From assembly GCF_000737715.1 (NCBI RefSeq), contig NZ_JPRN01000002.1, positions 434,001-498,000 of the forward strand: a DNA stretch of 64,000 nt, written 5' to 3'. The notes under the pieces are model-generated. The model did not search any database. It saw only the letters and a list, made by a program, of their open reading frames with translations, and was not told where the DNA came from. The position numbers and the translations under genes are program-made. Below, in pieces: positions 16,441-24,470 of the stretch; the stretch's first letter is position 1, and each line of letters opens with the position of its first letter. This DNA is from Chryseobacterium sp. JM1 (lineage in GTDB: Bacteria > Bacteroidota > Bacteroidia > Flavobacteriales > Weeksellaceae).

Positions 16441-16471
16441 AATGACTGGAATCGATTTCAGTCATTTTTTT
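16441..16471 (+). terminator. Rho-independent terminator
   Basis: The stem AATGACTG/CAGTCATT with a 10-nt loop runs into TTTTTT, 17 bp after the second CC-ending peptide gene. Confidence 0.85.
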
Positions 16472-16498
16472 ATGCATTATTTTAAGCTGAGTTTGGGA

Positions 16499-16700
16499 AT
16501 GGTCAATGGTGAATTTTGCTTCGCAAGTGAATGGTGAAAAGCTTTCAACTTACAAACCCGCGTTACATAACTCATAACTCATCATTTATAACTCATCACT
16601 TCCCGAAACTCTCAAACCCTAAAACCCTCCGACTCTCAAACGCGAAACCCTCATCTTAAAACTCATCACTCCCAAAACTCTCCAACCTCTCGAAACCCGT
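16499..16700 (+). repeat. Family B interspersed repeat, copy B3
   Basis: The head GGTCAATGGTGAATTTTGCT plus CGCAAGTGAATGGTGAAAAG is followed by the tail with ACTCATAACTCATCATTTAT, CCCTAAAACCCTCCGACTCT and CTCTCCAACCTC. It fills most of the 323-bp gap before the next secreted TonB-C-like gene. Confidence 0.7.
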
Positions 16701-16746
16701 ATCCTTTTTAATAACATTTTTTCTTTATTTTACATCAAATTAAAAA

Positions 16747-17250
16747 ATGAATAAACCTTTTATTTTACTTTTTGCCTGCTTTCATATTTTTATAAAAAGC
16801 CAGAAGACAAGTACGGACAGTATTTCAGATCTTCCTCCCGCTCCCAGCTATCCTATAGACAGGAAACTTCCGGATCCCTATGAAGGAGTATCCATAGATG
16901 ATGCGCCAAAGGATCTTGTCGGGAAAATGAATTTAGAAAAAGTCGTTTTTCAACCCGATCAGACGGCAGAATTTCCGGGTGGTATAAAAGCCCTAAAACA
17001 AAAGATTTATGAAACAGTGGACCCTTATAATCTAACAGATTTTATTCATTGGGGAACCGTTTATATCATCATTAACGATACAGGAAAGATAGCAGATATT
17101 TTTGTTCAGACGGCAAGCAATAATCTTAAAGCAGAGATGAAAACCGCACTGGGAAAAATAAAAACCCGCTGGAAACCTGCACAAAGAAAAGGAATGCGGG
17201 TGAATTCTTTAGTTTCATTTCCTGTTTCCTTCAACTTCAATGTAGAATAA
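16747..17250 (+). CDS. Secreted TonB-C-like protein
   Basis: The 167-residue protein has a signal-like hydrophobic N-terminus (FILLFACFHIFIKSQ), a Pro/Asp-rich stretch (LPPAPSYPIDRKLPDPYEG), and EFPGGIKALKQKI starting a domain like that at 11455 and 11876. Its strand reads VYIIINDTGKIADIFV, its helix ends GKIKTRWKPAQRKGM and the last strand is LVSFPVSFNF. It lies alone between two family B repeats. The weak signal peptide leaves the location slightly uncertain; the periplasm is likely. Function unknown. Confidence 0.75.
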   Translation: MNKPFILLFACFHIFIKSQKTSTDSISDLPPAPSYPIDRKLPDPYEGVSIDDAPKDLVGKMNLEKVVFQPDQTAEFPGGIKALKQKIYETVDPYNLTDFIHWGTVYIIINDTGKIADIFVQTASNNLKAEMKTALGKIKTRWKPAQRKGMRVNSLVSFPVSFNFNVE

Positions 17251-17279
17251 TGTGAACTCGGTTTAAGACATTTGATTTT

Positions 17280-17667
17280 TAGGTTGAGGATGAGACTAAG
17301 GTTTAGAAATGTCAATGGTCAATTTTGCTTTGCAAGTGAAAGGCGAATTTTGGGAGAGATATCAGACACAAAGTATCAGATTTCAGACATTTAAGTTAAG
17401 GCTGAGATTGAGAAACGTCAATGCTCAATTTTGCTTTGCAAGTCAATAATAAATTTTTGGAGGAGATATCAGACATCAGATTTCAGACAACCCAAAAACC
17501 GCATCCCAAAACTCATCACTCATAATTAATAACTTATAACTTTCCAAAACCCTCTCACTCTAAAACTCTCCGACTCTCAAACGCGAAACCCACATCTTAA
17601 AACTCATCACTCATCACTTCCCGAAACTCTCCAACCCTTAAAACGCTACGACTCTCCAACCTCGCTA
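17280..17667 (+). repeat. Family B interspersed repeat, copy B4 (double head)
   Basis: Two head units lie in tandem (hairpin cores near 17329 and 17430, each TTTTGCTTTGCAAGT), each followed by a TCAGACA-type stretch. A complete tail with CATCACTCATAATTAATAAC and CTCTCACTCTAAAACTCTCC follows. The element fills the 421-bp convergent gap and stops about 5 bp from the mutS stop codon. Confidence 0.8.
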
Positions 17668-17671
17668 AAAG

Positions 17672-20260
17672 CTATCCTCCAATCATTTTTTTTATCGAAT
17701 TCAGCTTCATTAAAGCTTCTATAGGTGTCAGGGTATTGATATCTATTTTTGTCAGTTCTTCGCGGATATTTTCCAGAACCGGATCATCCAGCTGGAAGAA
17801 CGAAAGCTGCATATTTTCTTCTGTGACTCTTTTAATGCTTTCAGAAGTGCTGGTGGTTTGCGTACGGCTTGCTTCAAGGGTTTTCAGGATCTCATTGGCT
17901 CTGTTGACCACCTTTGCCGGCATTCCCGCCAGTTTAGCCACATGAATACCGAAACTGTGCTCACTGCCTCCCGGAACCAGCTTTCTTAGGAAGATGATAT
18001 TCCCCTTGTTTTCCTGAATGGAAACGTGGAAATTTTTCACTCTTTCAAAATTCACCGTCATTTCATTCAGCTCATGATAATGCGTTGCAAATAACGTTTT
18101 AGCCTGCGTAGGATGCTGGTGAAGGTATTCTGCAATAGCCCATGCAATGGAAACCCCGTCATAGGTAGAAGTTCCTCGTCCGATCTCATCTAAAAGAATC
18201 AGACTTCGCTCTGAAATATTATTCAGAATATTTGCGGCTTCGTTCATCTCCACCATGAAAGTAGATTCTCCCGCTGAAATATTATCGGTAGCTCCTACCC
18301 TTGTGAAAATCTTATCTAAAACACCAATTTCAGCATGCTTTGCCGGAACAAAACTTCCAATTTGTGCCAAAAGACACACAATGGCAGTCTGGCGCAGAAT
18401 CGCTGATTTACCGGCCATGTTTGGACCTGTAACCATAATGATCTGCTGGGAATCTTTATCTAAAAAGATGTCATTCGGAATATATTTTTCTCCTAAAGGA
18501 AGTGCGTTTTCAATAATCGGGTGCCTTGCTTCTTTTAAATCTATAGCATAACCCTGATTAAGAACAGGCTTCGTATAACTTTCAGAAACAGCCAGTTCCG
18601 ACAATCCTGCCGCGACGTCAAGCTGCGCAATACTATTGGAATTTCCCTGAATCTGATCCATATAGACCATGGTTTCAGCGCATACATTTCTATAAAGCTG
18701 ATTTTCCAGTACGCCTATTTTTTCTTCGGCACCCAAGATCTGGCTTTCATATTCTTTGAGTTCTTCTGTGATATAGCGTTCTGCGTTAACAAGGGTCTGC
18801 TTTCTCAGCCAATCTCCCGGAACTTTATCTTTATGGGCATTTCTTACTTCTATATAATACCCGAAAACATTATTAAAATCTATTTTAAGGCTTGAAATTC
18901 CTGTTCTTTCAATTTCTCTCTGGCACATTTCATCCAGGAAACCGCGGCCTTTATTCTGAAGGTTTCGCAACCTGTCCAATTCTTCAGATACATTTCCTTT
19001 GATGACATTTCCTTTTGAAATATTCACAGGAAGCTCTTCATTCAGATGATTTTGTAAAAACTTGATCAGCTCTTCCATATCAAACAGCGGTTCCAGCCAG
19101 GCCAGAACGTCTGCATGCGGATGAAGTAAAGCCTTTATCTGATGAATATTGATCAAGCTTTGACGCAGGTAACCCAATTCTTTCGGGGAAATTTTTTCAG
19201 CAGCCAGTTTTCCCATCAGTCGGTCAAGATCCGAAATGGATTTCAACAGCTGACAAATCTCGTATTTCAGATGATCTTTTTCGTTCAGGAAATCAATCAG
19301 AGAAAGCCTTCTCATGATCTCATCTACCGATTTTAACGGAAGAATAATCCTTCTTCTCAGCAATCTTCCTCCCATCGGAGTAGATGTTTTATCTATAATA
19401 TCCAGCAGTGATTTTCCCTGTGGATTACTCGGATATACTATTTCAAGGTTTCTTAAGGTAAAATTGTCCATCATCAGATAATCTTCCTGTGGAATGATCT
19501 GAAGCTTGGTAATATGGGCAAGCAGGTTGTGGTGGGTATCTTCAACCAGGTACGCGAAAATAGCTCCTGCAGCCGTAATGGCCAGTGGAAGATTTTCAAT
19601 CCCAAACCCTTTTAAAGACTTCGTTTTAAAGTGGGAAGTCAGTTTTTCGTAGGCAAAATTGTACTGGAAAGCCCAGTCTTCGAGTTTAAAGGCACTTTTA
19701 TTTTTAAGCTGTTCCGGCAATTGAACACTTCTCTGATAAACAATCTCGCTCGGATCAAAAGTATTGACGATATGAAGAATCTTTTCTAAATTTCCTTCAC
19801 TCACCAAAAACTCCCCGGTAGAAACGTCTACCATGGCAATTCCGTACTTTTCTTTTTCTTTGTGAAGGGAAAGCAGGAAGTTGTTCTTTTTTGAATTTAA
19901 AACCTGATCATTGAACGTCACTCCGGGTGTCACAAGTTCTGTAACGCCTCTTTTCACAATTCCTTTGACGGTTTTCGGATCTTCCAGCTGATCGCAGATC
20001 GCGACTCTCATTCCGGCTCTTACCAGCTTCGGAAGATAGGAATCCACCGAGTGATGCGGAAATCCTGCCAGCTCTATATGACCGTCTCCATTCGCTCTTT
20101 TGGTAAGTACAATTCCGAGGATCTGAGAGGTTCTCACAGCATCCTGCCCGAAAGTTTCATAAAAGTCTCCTACTCTGAACAGCAGCAGTGCATCAGGGTA
20201 TTTTGCCTTAATGGTATTGTACTGCGTCATGAGCGGAGTTTCCTTCTTCGTTTTTGCCAT
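17672..20260 (-). CDS. mutS: DNA mismatch repair protein MutS
   Basis: The 862-residue protein is of full family length. The mismatch-binding N-terminus has FRVGDFYETFG, the Phe-x-Glu wedge motif. Connector, core and clamp domains follow. The ATPase has Walker A TGPNMAGKSAILRQ, then STFMVEMNEAANIL, Walker B LILLDEIGRGTSTYDG and FATHYHEL. It recognises base mismatches and recruits MutL; no mutL is in the window. It is transcribed alone and is flanked on both sides by oppositely oriented copies of repeat family B. Confidence 0.98.
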   Translation of the reverse strand: MAKTKKETPLMTQYNTIKAKYPDALLLFRVGDFYETFGQDAVRTSQILGIVLTKRANGDGHIELAGFPHHSVDSYLPKLVRAGMRVAICDQLEDPKTVKGIVKRGVTELVTPGVTFNDQVLNSKKNNFLLSLHKEKEKYGIAMVDVSTGEFLVSEGNLEKILHIVNTFDPSEIVYQRSVQLPEQLKNKSAFKLEDWAFQYNFAYEKLTSHFKTKSLKGFGIENLPLAITAAGAIFAYLVEDTHHNLLAHITKLQIIPQEDYLMMDNFTLRNLEIVYPSNPQGKSLLDIIDKTSTPMGGRLLRRRIILPLKSVDEIMRRLSLIDFLNEKDHLKYEICQLLKSISDLDRLMGKLAAEKISPKELGYLRQSLINIHQIKALLHPHADVLAWLEPLFDMEELIKFLQNHLNEELPVNISKGNVIKGNVSEELDRLRNLQNKGRGFLDEMCQREIERTGISSLKIDFNNVFGYYIEVRNAHKDKVPGDWLRKQTLVNAERYITEELKEYESQILGAEEKIGVLENQLYRNVCAETMVYMDQIQGNSNSIAQLDVAAGLSELAVSESYTKPVLNQGYAIDLKEARHPIIENALPLGEKYIPNDIFLDKDSQQIIMVTGPNMAGKSAILRQTAIVCLLAQIGSFVPAKHAEIGVLDKIFTRVGATDNISAGESTFMVEMNEAANILNNISERSLILLDEIGRGTSTYDGVSIAWAIAEYLHQHPTQAKTLFATHYHELNEMTVNFERVKNFHVSIQENKGNIIFLRKLVPGGSEHSFGIHVAKLAGMPAKVVNRANEILKTLEASRTQTTSTSESIKRVTEENMQLSFFQLDDPVLENIREELTKIDINTLTPIEALMKLNSIKKMIGG

Positions 20261-20314
20261 AATAAAAAATGAGCCCCAAATTTAATTAAAATTACCTGAG
20301 TTCGGGTTAAGAAA

Positions 20315-20553
20315 ATTGAGATTGAGGGGTTCGAGATTATGGGATGCGGGTTTTTGGGTTTCGGGATGCGGATTTCGAGAGGTTGGAGAGTCGGAGGGTT
20401 TTAGAGTGAGAGGGTTTTGGAAAGTGATGAGTTATAAATGATGAGTGATGAGTTTTGTCCCGCGGGTCTTTGAGTTGGACGCTTTTCACCATTGACTTGC
20501 GAAGCAAAATTGACCATTGACATTTCTAAACCTTAGTCTGAACCTAAAAATCC
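20315..20553 (-). repeat. Family B interspersed repeat, copy B5
   Basis: This inverted copy relative to B4 has the tail GAGAGTCGGAGGGTTTTAGA and GTGAGAGGGTTTTGGAAAGT, then the head ACTTGCGAAGCAAAATTGAC and CATTGACATTTC. It lies in the divergent gap between mutS and the GNAT gene. The rest of that 372-bp gap shows nothing clear. Confidence 0.8.
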
Positions 20554-20632
20554 GATGTTTTATCCCGAACTCAAGTTACTTATGTATTTCAGAACAAAAT
20601 ATTTGTCGTATTTTTCAAATAAAATAAGTGAT

Positions 20633-21163
20633 ATGATCTATCCGGTTTTAGAAACTGAAAGACTCCTTTTAAGACAGCTCGCTCCCCATGATGCAGAAGA
20701 CCTCTTCGAATATTTTTCCCTGGATGAAGTGATGGAATATTATGATCTGGCCCCTTTCAAAACCCTGGAGGATGCCCAAAATATCATCACCTATTTTAAT
20801 AATGAATTCGAGAAAGGGAAAGGTTTCCGATGGGCCCTGGAATTGAAATCAGAAAAGAAAGTGATTGGAACATGCGGCTATCACAACTGGTATCCCGAGC
20901 ATTCCCGTGCTGAGATCGGCTATGAGCTGAATCCTAAATACTGGAAAAAGTCTTATATGAAAGAAGCCATCCTTCCTATCCTTATCTACGGATTCGAAAG
21001 CATGAGGCTTCATCGTATCGATGCCTTTACAGACCCTGCGAATATTGCTTCCGAGAAACTTTTACATTCTTTAAATTTTAAAGATGAAGGAATTCTGCGT
21101 GATTACTTTTTTGAAAAAGGGAAATTTGTGGATGCTAAGATTTTCGGACTTATTAATGAATAA
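20633..21163 (+). CDS. GNAT-family N-acetyltransferase (RimJ/RimL type)
   Basis: Starting at the ATG at 20633, the 176-residue protein opens with YPVLETERLLLRQLAPHDAE, the usual start of the RimJ/RimL-like GNATs; an upstream in-frame ATG (20555) would overlap repeat B5. The acetyl-CoA region includes VIGTCGYHNWYPEHSRAEIG and, later, RIDAFTDPANIASEKLLHSL with FKDEGILRDYFF. It likely acetylates an amine or a protein N-terminus, substrate unknown. It converges with the cupin gene across repeat A2. Confidence 0.88.
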   Translation: MIYPVLETERLLLRQLAPHDAEDLFEYFSLDEVMEYYDLAPFKTLEDAQNIITYFNNEFEKGKGFRWALELKSEKKVIGTCGYHNWYPEHSRAEIGYELNPKYWKKSYMKEAILPILIYGFESMRLHRIDAFTDPANIASEKLLHSLNFKDEGILRDYFFEKGKFVDAKIFGLINE

Positions 21164-21341
21164 GATGGGAGATGGGTGTCAGAAGATGGAAGTTTCTGAA
21201 GTTCTACAGAACTACTGAAGAATTTTTTAATTAATTTTTTGTTCATTTATCTTTTCGATATTGATCCTCTTGAATTACAACCACAACAAGAAGTATCAGG
21301 AGAAACAGTAACTTCCAGCCTCCCTCTTCAAGCTTCCATCC
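21164..21341. repeat. Family A inverted-repeat element, copy A2
   Basis: The left end GATGGGAGATGGGTGTCAGA and right end (reverse complement GGATGGAAGCTTGAAGAGGG) flank a 178-bp unit whose inner arm CAGTAACTTCC pairs with GGAAGTTTCTG. It fills exactly the space between two converging genes, beginning at the GNAT stop and ending 2 bp before the cupin-gene stop. Confidence 0.7.
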
Positions 21342-21343
21342 TT

Positions 21344-22225
21344 TTAACTCTTTCCGGACTTACTCTTCTTTTCAAACGCCTCTGTCCCTTTCTCATACGC
21401 CCACTTCTGCTTGTAATTCACCCATTTAGCCTTAAATAGCTTACGCAAAAGCTTATCGGTATACCTCATTATAAAAACATGATACATCATATTAGCGAAA
21501 ACACCCGGTTTATTGGGGAGCGCTCTGAGTGACATTGAAAACCCCGGTTCTAGATACCTGTTGAAATGCCAGAATGCACCCGGAATGAAGAGGGCATCGC
21601 CATGCTCCATGAAAATCTCATACCCTTTGGCGTACTGCAAGGCCGGAAATTTTTCATAATCAGGGTTTTCATAATCAATATCATACACAGTATGAACCGA
21701 AAGTGGTACTTTATATAAGAAAGCAGATTGTTTCTGGTCAAATAACAGGATTCTCTTTTTTCCTTCGAAATGAATATGCAGGAAATCCCCTAGATCCACA
21801 TCGTAATGCATTAAAACATGCGCTTCACTTCCACCGAAGAAAAGCGTAGGCAGTCGTTTAAAAAATTTGATTCCCAGATCAGGATAGGTGAAGTTTTTCA
21901 GTAATTCCGGAAGCCGGTCTGTGATGATATAGAAAAAGATCCGCAGATCTGAAGGTCCGCTTTTAATTTTGTTGATATAATCTTTCATCTTCATATTCGT
22001 TACCGGCGCATCTGAGCTTTTGGAAGCATCAGCCGGTTTATTGTCGTACAACGGAACGTCCTGGTCACCTGCTTTTTCACGGATATAAGCAAGATTCCAT
22101 TGGTCAAAGGCATCCCATCTGGCCGCAAAATTTTTAATCAAAAGCGGCTTATGCTTTTTGAAATAATTCTTCTGAAAATCTTCTTTACTGATATCGTGGA
22201 CTACATCTACGTTTTCGAGGATCAT
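21344..22225 (-). CDS. Cupin-like (JmjC-type) domain protein
   Basis: The 293-residue protein is of the cupin_8/JmjC family. The opening ISKEDFQKNYFKKHKPLLIK is typical. The likely Fe(II) triad is seen as HYD (VLMHYDVDLGDFLHIHFEG, about residues 140-158) and a distal His in FIPGAFWHFNRYLEPGFS. KKRILLFD is a probable 2-oxoglutarate-side strand. Such proteins are 2-oxoglutarate-dependent hydroxylases acting on proteins or small molecules. The substrate is unknown. No clear operon partner. Confidence 0.87.
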   Translation of the reverse strand: MILENVDVVHDISKEDFQKNYFKKHKPLLIKNFAARWDAFDQWNLAYIREKAGDQDVPLYDNKPADASKSSDAPVTNMKMKDYINKIKSGPSDLRIFFYIITDRLPELLKNFTYPDLGIKFFKRLPTLFFGGSEAHVLMHYDVDLGDFLHIHFEGKKRILLFDQKQSAFLYKVPLSVHTVYDIDYENPDYEKFPALQYAKGYEIFMEHGDALFIPGAFWHFNRYLEPGFSMSLRALPNKPGVFANMMYHVFIMRYTDKLLRKLFKAKWVNYKQKWAYEKGTEAFEKKSKSGKS

Positions 22226-22318
22226 CTTATTTTGTTATTTAATGCGAAATAAAAATAGTGTTTTTTTGAAATCTGTGAAAATTAAAAAATGGTAATGGGC
22301 ACTTTGGAAACCTTATTT

Positions 22319-22383
22319 AAACCACAAAGGGGAAATGCTTTGAAACATTAAAAATATACGGTATAATCTGTGAAATCAGTGGT
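22319..22383. repeat. Family C/D repeat fragment
   Basis: This starts with AACCACAAAGGGGAAATGC and ends with ATCTGTGAAATCAGTGGT, giving the AACCAC...GTGGT ends seen in the other family C/D elements. It is a short, probably deleted copy in the 698-bp gap before the bestrophin gene. Confidence 0.5.
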
Positions 22384-22395
22384 AAAAAAAACATT

Positions 22396-22674
22396 AACCA
22401 CAAAAGTGACAAAAGTTTTAAACACTTGAGTTAATTTTAAGTTTAACATATTCAGCATAAAAAGAACACATAAGTTTTAAAAAATCGGAGATTTTTATTG
22501 TTGAACCATTAAGTGGAATTAAGTTTTTAAGATTATTAAGAGACCTTCGCTTTAAGCGATTGCAGCTTAAAAATCTTTAGATTTTCTCTTAACTCTTCTT
22601 ACTTCCTTCACTGATCTTAATGTTTCAAAAAAAATATACGTTATCATCTGTGAAAATCTGTGCAATCCGTGGTT
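22396..22674. repeat. Family C/D composite repeat, copy C2
   Basis: The left end is AACCACAAAAGTGACAAAAG and the right end is ATCTGTGCAATCCGTGGTT-like. Inside are TAAACACTTGAGTTAATTTT and a hairpin AAAAATC/GATTTTT. It shares about 100 bp with the reverse complement of the element at 55809. Confidence 0.65.
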
Positions 22675-22685
22675 AAAAAATCATA

Positions 22686-22810
22686 AACCACAAAAGTGAC
22701 AAAAGATTTTAAACACTTGAGTTATTTTTAAGTTTAAAATATTGAGGATAAGAAGTACACGTAAGATTAAAAAATCCATGATTTTTAAGAAGCTTAACTG
22801 TTTAATCGCT
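22686..22810. repeat. Family C repeat, copy C3 (right end lost)
   Basis: This repeats the C2 start (AACCACAAAAGTGACAAAAG, then TTTTAAACACTTGAGTTA) and AAAAAATCCATGATTTTTAA, but no matching GTGGTT end follows. It makes the gap a tandem array of related units. The last 110 bp before the next gene hold only a -7 motif. Confidence 0.6.
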
Positions 22811-22898
22811 TTCTATCTTGCCATAAGCCCACTCACATCTTTGACTTTTTTAAACTTATTTTAAGGGTTCCGATAAAGCAGAGCTGAAATGAAAAAAT

Positions 22899-22906
22899 TA
22901 TATTTG
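22899..22906 (+). promoter_or_regulatory. Candidate -7 element (TATATTTG)
   Basis: This exact TAnnTTTG match lies 18 bp before the bestrophin ATG. No TTG sits about 19 bp upstream. Confidence 0.45.
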
Positions 22907-22923
22907 TAAGACTAAGTGAATTT

Positions 22924-23805
22924 ATGAGAGCCTACAACACCAAGCATTTCCTGAAAATCCTTTTCAGCATGCATAAAAGCGATACCATGAAGATCCTTTT
23001 TCCAACGATGATCCTTGTGGGACTGTATTCGTGGGGCATTCAGTATCTGGAAGTGGAATATCTGCATCTGACCACAAAATCAGGGGTGAGCAATGTAGGA
23101 ATGATTCATTCTTTATTGGGCTTTGTGCTCTCTTTGTTATTGGTTTTCAGAACAAATACCGCTTACGACCGATGGTGGGAAGGCAGAAAGCTTTGGGGAA
23201 AACTGGTAAATGACACAAGAAATTTTGCAGTGAAGATCAATGCTATTTTAGAGAATGACCGTCAGGATGCAGAGCAGATCTCAAGATATTTAAAATATTT
23301 TCCGCATTTCCTCGCCAAACATTTGTCTAAGGAGTCTACAAGGCTGGCTTTGGATGAAGATTATTCCGAAATTGAAAAATCCCTGAAGCATCACGGTCCC
23401 AGCGAAATTATCATTCTTTTGACCCATAAACTGAACCTGCTGAAAAAAGAAGGGAAAATCTCGGATATTGAAATGCTGTATCTCGACACCCAGCTTTCAG
23501 GATTCCTGGATGTTTGCGGTGGCTGTGAAAGAATTAAAAACACCCCAATTCCCTACTCATATTCTTCATTTGTCAAGAAATTCATCATCTTATATGTATT
23601 AGCTCTGCCAGTGGCCTATGTCATCACAATTGGACTGCTGATGATTCCACTGACGGTTTTTGTATATTATGTTTTAATGAGTCTGGAACTGATCGCAGAA
23701 GAAATTGAGGATCCTTTCAATAATGATGAAAATGATATTCCGATGGAGGCATTGGCCCAGAATATCGAGAAGAGCGTTCACCAGATCATGGGGCTGAAAA
23801 AGTAA
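22924..23805 (+). CDS. Bestrophin-family anion channel protein
   Basis: The 293-residue membrane protein is of the bestrophin/UPF0187 family, with pentameric chloride-channel relatives. Hydrophobic segments lie near residues 22-40 and 58-78, followed by FRTNTAYDRWWEGRKLWG, the family signature. A cytoplasmic helical region follows, then two more segments (about 220-260) and SLELIAEEIEDPFNNDENDI, which matches the acidic cluster of bestrophins. It may mediate anion flux across the inner membrane. Single gene, ending in a shared bidirectional terminator. Confidence 0.93.
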   Translation: MRAYNTKHFLKILFSMHKSDTMKILFPTMILVGLYSWGIQYLEVEYLHLTTKSGVSNVGMIHSLLGFVLSLLLVFRTNTAYDRWWEGRKLWGKLVNDTRNFAVKINAILENDRQDAEQISRYLKYFPHFLAKHLSKESTRLALDEDYSEIEKSLKHHGPSEIIILLTHKLNLLKKEGKISDIEMLYLDTQLSGFLDVCGGCERIKNTPIPYSYSSFVKKFIILYVLALPVAYVITIGLLMIPLTVFVYYVLMSLELIAEEIEDPFNNDENDIPMEALAQNIEKSVHQIMGLKK

Positions 23806-23833
23806 AAAATCAACCTTAAAGGTTGATTTCTTT
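23804..23833. terminator. Bidirectional terminator
   Basis: AAATCAACCTT and AAGGTTGATTT form an 11-bp stem, with A-runs on the left and TTTCTTT on the right. It covers the stop codon region of the minus-strand gene at 23816 and follows the bestrophin stop, serving both converging genes. Confidence 0.75.
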
Positions 23834-24415
23834 GAGTTCTCCGTCTTCTTTTATTTCAACAAATTTGCTTTCTCTGTTGGCTGCAGAATAGCCGTAGAAA
23901 AATGTTTGGTATATCGGTGAAGAATACAGATATCCTCCGTATGCGTTGTAAGAATCTGTTCTTCCGGTCTGCTGCTGATAGCTGCCTGTAGCCGTAAAGT
24001 TCACGATGGTTTCCAGATAGTATTTTCCGGGTTTTAATTTTTCAAACTTAAATCTTCCGTAATCATCTGTCAGAGCTTCCAGTTTATATTTAAAAGCATC
24101 TTCGGACATATATACGGTGGTCTTTTTGTTTTCATACTTTCTTCTCATGCTGTAAAACTCATCGAAGTAAGGTGTTACAGGAAAAAGCATCACCACAGTC
24201 CCTTTGGGTGCATAATGTTTTCCACCGAGCAGAGGTTTGATCCCCCAGTTATTTTTCTGTTTTGTGGAAGCCACTCCTTCAATGGTTGAATTTCCGAAGC
24301 TTAGCATCTCTCTGGCCATCTTTTTATCGAAAAAAGCCTGCGGATAATAGGTATTCTGTGCCTGTACCGATAGAAAAGCGAATACCAACAGCAGTAAAGC
24401 GGATATTTTTTTCAT
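23816..24415 (-). CDS. Secreted protein with a carboxypeptidase-regulatory-like strand region
   Basis: The 199-residue protein has a signal peptide (about residues 1-19, ending LSVQAQ). The middle region has GTVVMLFPVTPYFDEFYSMR, then LTDDYGRFKFEKLKPGKYYL, typical of CarboxypepD_reg or prealbumin-like folds in surface or periplasmic proteins. Its C-terminal part is rich in Tyr and Gln (GSYQQQTGRTDSYNAYGGYL). No enzyme motif is seen. A divergent promoter region separates it from the YwqK-like gene. Confidence 0.7.
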   Translation of the reverse strand: MKKISALLLLVFAFLSVQAQNTYYPQAFFDKKMAREMLSFGNSTIEGVASTKQKNNWGIKPLLGGKHYAPKGTVVMLFPVTPYFDEFYSMRRKYENKKTTVYMSEDAFKYKLEALTDDYGRFKFEKLKPGKYYLETIVNFTATGSYQQQTGRTDSYNAYGGYLYSSPIYQTFFYGYSAANRESKFVEIKEDGELKEINL

Positions 24416-24430
24416 GTTAATATTTTAAAT

Positions 24431-24456
24431 CAAATATAAGTATTTTGCTATTTTTG
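24431..24456. promoter_or_regulatory. Paired divergent -7 elements
   Basis: CAAATATA at 24431-24438 is TATATTTG on the minus strand, and TATTTTTG lies at 24449-24456 on the plus strand. Both are exact matches to TAnnTTTG, 15-16 bp from their respective ATGs in a 55-bp divergent gap. No -33 TTG is evident for either. Confidence 0.55.
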
Positions 24457-24470
24457 AAATAAAAAAATCT

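Noticed and set aside
17280..17667. Possible CRISPR array from repeated heads in copy B4
   Set aside because: There are only two head units about 100 bp apart, with no regular spacers and no cas genes.
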